Below, piece by piece: positions 56,758 through 64,000 of a stretch of 64,000 bases of DNA. Position numbers and translations under genes: made by a program. A model generated the notes under the pieces. The model did not search any database. It was given only the letters and a program-made list of their open reading frames with translations, and was not told the DNA's origin. Each line of letters opens with the position of its first letter. The first letter of the stretch is position 1. This DNA is from Protonemura montana. Its lineage: Eukaryota; Arthropoda; Insecta; Plecoptera; Nemouridae. The DNA lies in assembly GCA_947568835.1 (NCBI GenBank), contig OX387610.1, positions 3,155,001 to 3,219,000 on the forward strand. Reading direction: 5' to 3'.

Positions 56758-57325
56758 ATATTTTTCCCTGAACACAACAAAATCAATATCAGCTGTACAC
56801 GGTGCTCGTGAACCTGGAAGCAACACCAAGAACGGACCTCACAGTGCGCCACTGGTTGACAAACAGTTTGTTCGGGGGGGAAAACTCCCCCTTCTGGCAC
56901 AGGGTGGGATCGCGAAGCGATTATTCTGCAAGATTTCACCGCTGCCAGACTCCGCGTCCACGGACTCCAGTTCGATGCCCAGTTCATTTTTCTCCCCCTT
57001 TTCTCCCCTCTTGGGCCCATCACGGCCCCGCCAAACCCCACCGGGCAATTAATGGCGGGGATTTTTACAGTCGACATTGACAAACGGCGAGCGGCTCTTG
57101 TTTCCCGGGGACCCAAAGCAGTCGAAATTTTGGCTGATCACGACTTTCCTGGACGCGGTCAAAACTTTCTTGTCACATTCAAGGACGTCGCTTCTCCGAC
57201 AAAATATTAAGGGAACTTAAGACATAATTCAGTTGAGGATCAAGCCTCCTTATTACGGTTAGGTGGAATGTTTCGTGCTTATCTCTTCTAATCTAACACA
57301 ATGAAATCCAGCCCATTATTGTTGA
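56758..57325. other. unique sequence, no gene supported
   Basis: Open frames of 69-140 codons on both strands overlap each other. 56930-57110 is GC-richer. No domain is recognised. Confidence 0.4.
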
Positions 57326-57600
57326 ATTTGCTCTGCGGGTTCCGTTTAGGGGTTGCTACGCATAGGAGCCGGGTTTGATCTGCGGGTTGCGTTTAGGGGT
57401 TGCTACGTGGATGAGCCGGGTTTGCTCTGCGGGTTGCGTCTAGGAGTTGCTACGTGGATGAGCCGGGTTTGCTCTGCGGGTTGCGTCTAGGCGTTGCTTT
57501 GTGGAGGAGCCGGGTTTGATCTGCGGGTTGCGTCTAGGCGTTGCTTTGTGGAGGAGCCGGGTTTGCTGTGCGGGTTGCGTCTAGGGGTTTCTAGACAACC
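57326..57600. repeat. 47-bp tandem repeat, about 5.5 copies
   Basis: TTTGCTCTGCGGGTTGCGTC, TAGGCGTTGCTTTGTGGAGG, AGCCGGG recurs every 47 bases, with paired variants (GCTACGTGGATG versus GCTTTGTGGAGG). Confidence 0.93.
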
Positions 57601-57714
57601 GAAACTGAATGTGTGTATTCCCTGTTGAGATCGTTTGGCTGAAGAACAAGTTTTCTTGTGTTCGGTTGGCAATGTGTTCGCGATATTTGTCGGTTTCATT
57701 TTATATTGAAAATA

Positions 57715-57880
57715 CAAAATATTTCAGTTCATTGAGTTATTGACTTAAATATTTTAGCTTTGGAAGCATTTAGGATAGATGTTGTTATCGGAGAAATGTC
57801 ACAACATCTATCACTCTTGATGAAGTGACAGGCAGAAGTGGTAAAGCGCTGGGAAAATTAGTTGTCTATTTGTTAAAAAA
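57715..57880 (-). repeat. dispersed repeat R, diverged copy
   Basis: GAGTTATTGACTTAAATATT, GGAAGCATTTAGGA, TTATCGGAGAAATGTCA and CTTGATGAAGTGACAGG follow the block order of the family in reverse, with many substitutions. Confidence 0.6.
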
Positions 57881-59570
57881 TAAAATTATATTTTTTACAC
57901 TTTTATTTTGCTAGTAATTTTGAAAATATTCGTGAGAAAAAACAGGTTTTAATTTCCATTTGAAACGTTGCTTGTAGCTCATCGCTGCGCCAAAACTACT
58001 CGCCCTTGTCACAACATTTTCCATTTAAACACAACTCCATTTGCAGTGTTACCAACACAAGGCCCAATGACCTCTAGAAATGGTACGAATTACCGGTCCA
58101 CGGTGCCAAGGGACCGGGACACACCCTGTACACTCTGCAGATTATCTGTAAGACAATCTCTCTGTCAATCTCATTACACGAAGCTTGGGGGAGTGGCATT
58201 CACCGGGGCTTACCTGGATGGAGGTCCAGTTCAGCCCCGGAGGGTTGTAATCGAGGTGATATGAACATCATGCTATGCGGTAACCACGTGGTGGAAACAC
58301 CATGGCATCGCCAGTGGCGTTATGGCGTTACAGTGGCGTTAACCTTTACTTGCCACTGCCTGGTGGATTCTGAAGTCACTAACTATATGTTGGTAACTTT
58401 TGAATGCAAATCAAGCTAGTCTTCACCGGGGAGTTTGAAAATTAACCAGGAAATTATGAAGGAATTATGTAGCGTTTTAATTCTTTGTGAATTGATCAGT
58501 TTATTTGCGTGAAACTAAATCTATTGAAAAATAAGAACTTGAATACAAAACTAAAAGTCCTAATGGCTTCTGCTAAATACCTACCGTACACTAGCGGATT
58601 CTAGCAATGGCTGCCAAAAAGCGGTTTGCAAGCTTGGTTTCCTGCCTAAACCTGATAAAAGTTAAAAGTAATCCAAAATATATTAATTTTAACTTTGGTT
58701 GATGAATATTTATTGTTTTTTATTCAATATTTATTTTTACTGAAATTATTAAATGTTTCAACCAAATCAAATCCAAGCAAGCAGGGTTTTCAAGCGTTTA
58801 AAAGGCACCTTTAAGTGTTTTTTTGGCGAAAAGAGGCGTTTGGAATCGTTTATAAGCGTTAAAAAAGGTGTTCTTCAGCGTTTTTGGCCTTAAAATTGTG
58901 TTTATAGGCGTTTTCAAGCATTTTTTTGGGCACTTTAGTTTTTGTGAAATAACCATCAGATTTAAATATTTCATGAAGTGACTACAGGCATTGCAGTCGT
59001 ACCAGTGTGTCAATTTAGCCGAGTGTCTACTCCAGGCCAGACGAAGGCTTTCTAATTACCTCGAGAGGTTCCACTTTGCAACTCTAGCACATTTGTGACC
59101 GCCTCCAGGCCAGTGGCGTGGGAGGAAACGAGGCCAAAATGTGCGTGTTATTAGGTTGAAACGTGCGTGCATACCACACGCACTGCCATTTTGATGAGTC
59201 CGACATCGCTAATTACCGTTTGCAGCCACCAGGTTTATGGGTGTCATGCGAATGGAAAAAAAAAATTAACTTTTGAATTATTATGAAGTTAATTATTACG
59301 GTAATGTGGCAAGTGGCGATGAACTGAAATGATCCAACGCATAATTAGACTGTATTCGTGGGAAAACACAATTAGAACAATTTTATTGCCCACACATTTC
59401 GGTAAATTCTCGCGTAATCGAGTGAAAAAACAGAACAATACAGATAATAAAAAAAAACTGCAATTTTTGTAAAACAGTCGTTTTACTGGCTAATTTTTTA
59501 GATCTAAAATAACCGCTGAGAGATATATTTTGAGATAAATACATAATCACAATAATCTCATTCTAGATAG
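57881..59570. other. AT-rich unique sequence, no gene supported
   Basis: Open frames of 98 codons (57968-58264, plus) and 71 codons (58798-59013, minus) have no recognisable domain. A TTTTTGGCG / AAGCGTTT-rich stretch at 58790-58930 is a degenerate short repeat. Confidence 0.45.
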
Positions 59571-59913
59571 TTTTTAGACTCATGTCTACTTTATCTAAAC
59601 TTAGCACTAGTTTTAGCAAAAACTATTTCAACTGGGTTTTGAATGCTAAGTGAAGAACAACTGAATTTCCCAACGTTTCGTAACTTGTACCTGTTACTTT
59701 ATCAAGAGTTAAAGCAGTCCTGACAATTTTCCGATAACAAAAGAACCACACGAAATTATAACAATTACCAAGTTCAAGCTTCCTAAATGCATCTAAATAA
59801 AATAATCAGGGTCAATAACTAAAAAACTAATGTATTTTGTATTTTCTGAAATAAAATCCCGAACAAATTGACGGTTTTTTACTAACTAATTATGTGTGTG
59901 GAAAAAACTCCAA
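59571..59913 (+). repeat. dispersed repeat R, full-length copy
   Basis: Runs from TTTTTAGACTCATGTCTAC to GGAAAAAACTCCAA with all blocks conserved. It is the best plus-strand reference copy. The Penelope-like remnant begins about 30 bases further on. Confidence 0.9.
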
Positions 59914-59942
59914 TTTTTCGAGGTTGTCCTAACGTTATGTGA

Positions 59943-60605
59943 TCATTCATTACGTTTAGTTCTTAATCTACTCGTCCAAATATTTTCTTCTGGATCCTTT
60001 GTGCTGACTTCTTCTGTCTCCTCACTGATATTCTCTATTCCAATTTTCTTTTGTAAAATTGTTCTCCAAGCTCTATCTAGTTGAAAACTATCATCTCTAT
60101 CGAAGTTATTGGGCTGTATTTTTAATTCCTTTAGCTTCTCTGACTTTTCTGGTGAATTTCCTATCATCTCGACATAAAATCCTCACCTTGTCTATTTCAA
60201 TGTGGTGTTGAAACTCAATCCCGTGTTCTGCAAAAGCTGCTTTATTTAAGTGTCTTTGTTTTTCCCCAACAATGCAAGATTGTTTTGCTAATCTTATGTG
60301 TCTTTCATGTTCCATGACTCTTGTGCTAATTTTCCTACCTGTTTCTCCTATGTAAACTTTTCCACACTCACAACTTACCTCATAGACGTCTTTGCATTCT
60401 AATGGAACCTGATGCTTCACTGGTCTTACCATTGTACTTATTTTTCTATCTGCCCTAAATTCTGTAAAAATCTGGTTTTTCGACAGTACTTTTTGAATCT
60501 TCTCTCCTATCTTAGGTACATATGATAAAACTGCTATGGGTTTGATTTCATCTAAACTGCTTTCACTAATTCCCTATTCAATTTATTCAGAGTATACTTC
60601 CAACC
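59943..60605 (-). pseudogene. Penelope-like retroelement, 3' remnant with GIY-YIG endonuclease domain
   Basis: A minus-strand frame from 60432 down to 60106 (continuing upstream in frame to about 60570) encodes a GIY-YIG endonuclease. It shows VYEVSCECG (the GIY position with the Cys pair typical of Penelope-like enzymes), VYIGETGRK (the YIG position and following Arg), TRVMEHERHIR, and later AFAEHGIEF. The segment before it (AVLSYVPKIGEKI, VLSKNQIFTEF) matches the linker between reverse transcriptase and endonuclease in this class. The C-terminal part (NNFDRDDSFQLDRAW) lies in a different frame (60167-59943), so there is one frameshift in an A/T run near 60116-60122. An in-frame stop near 60577 and the absence of the reverse transcriptase show 5' truncation. 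It is dead. In the intact family this protein reverse-transcribes and nicks target DNA. The family is assigned from the motifs, with good confidence. Confidence 0.85.
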
Positions 60606-60932
60606 TAAAAAAAAAAAACAGTTAAAAAAAACTCTGGAATAATTGGAAAGGTTAAAAATGTCCAGGATCACTATTTTGGTAACAACTAGCGAAATAAACC
60701 TGCCCAAAGACACTTGCTTTATAAGTAATTGTAAGTAATTACATTTCCAGGAATTTAATGCCGTACTTTTTGTCTGCTATCATCAAGTTAACCTCGTGTC
60801 CGTTTGAACTTTTCCGTGTAGTTCAATTACTCTCTTTACAACTTAGAGATAATTGCTTTCATTTTTTGTTTTACTGCGTCAAGCAAAATTTTCCAGCTAA
60901 AATATCTGAGGTAAAAATAATAATTTCCGTGT
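60606..60932. other. AT-rich spacer, nothing recognised
   Basis: An A-rich run (A13, then A6) at 60608-60630 borders the retroelement remnant. No gene. Confidence 0.5.
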
Positions 60933-61072
60933 ATACACTTAAATCGTCTCTAAAAGCCAGTGTCGAAGTAGCTCAATTAGTTAGAGCAACACCCGCGACA
61001 GGTGGAGATTGGGTTTGAGTCCCCGTTCGGACATGAATTTTTGAGACAGTTGTAGTGTTAATAATAATAAAA
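60933..61072 (+). mobile_element. tRNA-head SINE, single-unit copy
   Basis: AAATCGTCTCTAAAAGCCAG, A box GTAGCTCAATTAGTTAGAGC, B box region GATTGGGTTTGAGTCCCCG, TTTTTGAGACAGTTGTAGTG. It ends in AATAATAATAAAATAATG without the CCCCGCGCATTGCAAGCG segment, so it is 3' truncated. Confidence 0.85.
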
Positions 61073-61374
61073 TAATGATGATATTTGATTTGTTTCAGGT
61101 AAGCGGTGGCTTTGAATCATCGACCTTGGTAAAGCAGAGGATCAGGTAACCCGTGCATGTTTAGCATTAGGCTTATTTATTTTATTAATGTAATGGTAGC
61201 AGTGTTTGGGATAAAAGTTGCCGCCAGGAGCGCTCATTTGGAGTTTCACTTCTAAACCCGAACCAATACTTGAAAGGAAAGATAGAATTGTACGAGTAAT
61301 GAGTAGATATTCCCACCAGGAGCGCTTCGGTCAGCGTATTGTTCTGTTATTGGCGAAGTTAAACATCCGTACCC

Positions 61375-61440
61375 TCGCCGGGAGCCGAACTCACATCCTC
61401 TCAACGCGAGCACCAGCTAGATAAACGCCCCGCGCGGCGA
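61375..61440 (-). repeat. possible tRNA-like SINE head
   Basis: On the minus strand, ATCTAGCTGGTGCTCGCG then GTGAGTTCGGCTCCCGGCG resemble A- and B-box regions of a tRNA-derived head at the right spacing (about 35 bases), but both are imperfect and there is no anticodon arm. A second similar GCCAGGAGCGCT / CACCAGGAGCGCT pair at 61224 and 61315 may belong to the same element. Confidence 0.35.
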
Positions 61441-62062
61441 TATCAATAACAATGAACTGACCATCAAGAAAAAGAGAGGGGGGGCAGGCAAAATATCTCC
61501 CCTCGTGAGTAAATACCAACATCGACGTGCGTCCACTGCAATTAGAGCGGCTCTTAATAGCGCTACCAAGAGGTGAGCGCACCGCTCTGGGCGCTTGTGA
61601 GCGGGAATGTGGGGCGGGCACGGCCCGACAGAAATATTCGCCACGGTTTAATGAGAGATCAGCGCCAATAGAGAGTTATGTACGGGTGCTGGAGTGGCTA
61701 TCTACATATTTGCTGGTGTTGAAGCCAGGGAGATTGTTCGGAATGGTGTATTTGTGAAAGTTAGCTGGTTAAGAAGAAAGGTTATTGAAAATATTTAACA
61801 AAAGGTAGCTAAATTGGACCACGCGGTAAAAGAAAGCGGTTAAAAACGGTACGATTTTCATGATAAATTTTACTTTTAAAATTGCGAAGAAAAATGCGAC
61901 GTCGTTTTATGATTTTATGTTTGGCCAACTTATTTTTTTAGCTGTAAACACCAAACGTTCGGTCAGCTGGATTCACTCAAAGGACAGAATTTCCTTCCAA
62001 AGTTAAAGTGCACTTTTCAAACTTTATTTCTTGTCGTTTGCTAACCTACAGAAGTTGGCCAA
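61441..62062. other. unique sequence, no gene supported
   Basis: Short open frames of about 76 codons on both strands without domains. Confidence 0.45.
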
Positions 62063-62557
62063 AATAACACTAATAACCTCTCAAAAATTGATGCCCAGAT
62101 GGAGACTCGAACCCCGATCTCCACCTGTCACGGGTGTTGCTCTAACTAATTGAGCTACTTGGACCCCGATCTCCACTTGTCGCGGGTGTTGCTCTAGCCA
62201 ATTGAGCTACTTGGACCCCGATCTCCACCTGTCACGGGTGTTGCTCTAACCAATTGAGCTACTTGAACCCCGATCTTCACCTGTCGCGAGTGTTGCTCTA
62301 GCCAATTGAGCTACTTGGACCCCGATCTCCACTTGTCGCGAGTGTTGCTCTAGCCAATTGAGCTACTTGGACCCCGATCTCCACCTGTCGCGGGTGTTGC
62401 TCTAACCAATTGAGCTACTTGGACCCCGATCTCCACCTGTCGCGAGTGTTGCTCTAGCCAATTGAGCTACTTGGACACATCACTTTTGAGAGGATTTTAG
62501 TGCTCCTAACAATAAAGTACACCACGCATTAAACAAGGTTGCTATTTAAATCAGATC
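62063..62557 (-). mobile_element. tRNA-head SINE with 7 tandem units
   Basis: Minus-strand units with GCTCAATTGGCTAGAGC or TTGGTTAGAGC A boxes recur every 52 bases. Only the unit nearest the 3' end (left side, about 62100) keeps the full T-arm (GGGGTTCGAGTCTCC). The two flanks (AACACTAATAACCTCTCAAA and TTTGAGAGGATTTTAGTG) are partly inverted. The outer left 3' end is truncated. Confidence 0.92.
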
Positions 62558-62941
62558 TCAAAAATCTTCCAACAGTTTTTCCATTCCATTGTTTCTTTTC
62601 ATCAATATGGTGTCCACGACATGGCTTCTCCCACCCGAACCATGGCTCTCTTCTGCCGGCCAAACCAAGCTGATCGTTTCACGGCACATTCCATCGGACC
62701 CCTAGTCTCCGATCGGCATTTTGTGTTGCATTCCCGGACATTCCCGGACATTCCCGGACGTACGGTGGAAGAGTCCTGCTCATTATCATATGAAAGGCTA
62801 GCAAGTTAAGGATGGAAACAAAATCGTGACTCTTTTACTTTGCCAGGTTAGGTTGGGTATTTTCACAATAACAATAAATTTTTCATAAATAATTTCATAA
62901 CACCTTGATTTAAAACTAAACTATGAAGCGGATTGTGATAG
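62558..62941. other. unique sequence with a 10-bp triplication
   Basis: ATTCCCGGAC occurs three times in a row at about 62730-62759. Nothing else is recognised. Confidence 0.5.
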
Positions 62942-63099
62942 TTTTTAGACTCATGTCTACTTGATGTAAACTTAGCACTAGTTTAGACAAAAACTATTTC
63001 AACTGGGTCTTGAATGCAAAGTGAAGAACAACTAAATTTCCCAACGTTTCGTTACTTGTACCTGTTACTTTATCAAGGGTCAAAGCAGTCCTGACAAAT
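62942..63099 (+). repeat. dispersed repeat R, left half
   Basis: From TTTTTAGACTCATGTCTAC to AGCAGTCCTGACAA. It is cut at the point where the opposite-strand copy follows 55 bases later. Confidence 0.85.
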
Positions 63100-63154
63100 T
63101 AAATCTCCATAAAATTTTGACCAACATTCACTGGCTTTAGTTCCAAATGAGATG

Positions 63155-63367
63155 TGATTAAGTTATTGACCCTGATTATTTTATTTAGATGCATTTAGGA
63201 AGCTTGAACTTGGTAATTTTTATAATTTTTTGTGGTTCTTTTGTTATTGGAAAATTGTCAGGACTGCTCTTACCCTTGATAAAGTAACGGGTACAAGTTA
63301 CGAAACGTTGGGAAATTTAGTTGTTCTTTACTTAGCATTCAAAACCCAGTTGAAATAGTTTTTGTTC
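63155..63367 (-). repeat. dispersed repeat R, inverted partner
   Basis: GTTATTGACCCTGATTATTT, ATGCATTTAGGAAGCTTGAA, AATTGTCAGGACTGCTC and GTTGAAATAGTTTTTG are the family blocks in reverse. With 62942-63099 it forms an inverted pair sharing about 120 bases. Confidence 0.88.
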
Positions 63368-63516
63368 AAAGCGATTACAAAAACTTAACAGATTACCGAA
63401 ATTTCACCCAAAATCGTCACAGCCTCCGGTACAAAGCGAACAAAATATAAAATTAAATCTTCGCTACGCTCATCCACAGAATTACTTACAGATGTTTCTA
63501 ATTACTACGGTGTTAC

Positions 63517-64000
63517 CGCCGAACGGTTTGTCGTGTTGGAAACACTGGTCCTCGTGAGATCACCGAAGTTAAGCAACACTGCGCTGAGTCAGGTATTGGA
63601 TGGGTAATCATCATACATATGACCAGTTCTGTTCGGGAGAGAGGTTGGAGGGATGAAAGTTAAGCAACACTGCGCTGAGTCAGGTATTGGATGGGTGACC
63701 ATCATACACATGACCAGTTCTGTTCGGGAGAGAGGCTGGAGGGATGAAAGTTAGTACAGCAACTTCTCTCGCCTTGCTTATCAACCTCTCGACAGCATGG
63801 ATTTGTGGAGGAATCCTGTTGTTCGCGTTGTACCGTCCTTCGGAAGGGACGTTAAGCCGGTGGTCCCCTTGGTGCTTTTCGACAGGAGTAGACTACGTGC
63901 CGGTACCTTTTTCCCCTCCTCCCTTCTAGTCTAGGTAAGGTTCATCATCATCCTCATCATCATCATCCACTCATTCACCGACGCCATTAAACCAGTGCCG
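63517..64000 (+). mobile_element. 5S-head SINE, complete to the window edge, 2 promoter units
   Basis: The head GCCGAACGGTTTGTCGTG, TTGGAAACACTGGTCCTCGT, GAGATCACCGAAGTTAAGCA is the closest to 5S rRNA in the window. Two 91-bp units follow, then the intact body junction GATGAAAGTTAGTACAGC and the tail up to ACCAGTGCCG, where the window ends. This copy is the best reference for how the tandem unit arose. Confidence 0.95.

Overview
This window reads as animal (metazoan, probably invertebrate) nuclear DNA. There is no operon structure, no long single-copy reading frame and no CRISPR. Most of it is interspersed retroelements and tandem arrays. The lineage cannot be fixed by eye. AACCTAACCT-type motifs occur, but many of them belong to the tail of a repeated SINE, so they are weak evidence for an arthropod. 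No complete protein-coding gene is supported. The only protein remnant I recognise is a broken Penelope-like retroelement endonuclease (59943-60605, minus). The only host-gene candidate is a putative 5' end at 560-1572 (CpG-rich leader, two splice-donor-like sites and a 13-codon first coding exon).

Two SINE families dominate. The first has a 5S-rRNA-like head and a conserved body (1.6, 7.3, 13.2, 14.7, 16.9, 21.3, 24.8, 27.5, 29.5, 46.8, 56.2 and 63.5 kb). Its 5S internal promoter lies inside a 91-bp unit that is tandemly repeated up to about 26 times. The second has a tRNA-like head (11.0, 16.0, 16.3, 19.7, 25.2, 32.4, 49.7, 54.6, 60.9 and 62.1 kb). It is flanked by inverted sequence, and its tRNA-like part is repeated as a 52-bp unit in up to about 15 copies. 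A third tRNA-like sequence forms a pure 70-bp array at 33.9-35.0 kb. Turning polymerase-III promoter modules into satellites is the main theme of the window.

Other layout: an 87-bp array (0-0.3 kb), 49-bp (2.4-3.1), 25-bp with a 446-bp higher-order period (4.3-5.4), 86-bp (7.6-8.0), 92-bp (22.3-23.3), 20-bp (23.9-24.8), 11-bp (31.7-32.1), 68-bp (36.8-43.2, with an inverted satellite block at 51.5-52.1), 20-bp and 14-bp (48.2-48.9), 52-bp (53.6-54.4) and 47-bp (57.3-57.6). A composite inverted-end element carries two minisatellites (53-bp and 60-bp) around a conserved core; copies or fragments lie at 14.4, 26.5, 35.5, 43.5 and 45.1 kb. An unclassified dispersed repeat of about 330 bp occurs at 8.5, 9.05, 26.1, 57.7, 59.6, 62.9 and 63.2 kb.

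Many long open frames in the window are artefacts of stop-free tandem repeats. The remaining stretches are AT-rich and single-copy within the window, with no gene I can support; any real gene here is probably represented only by introns or intergenic DNA.
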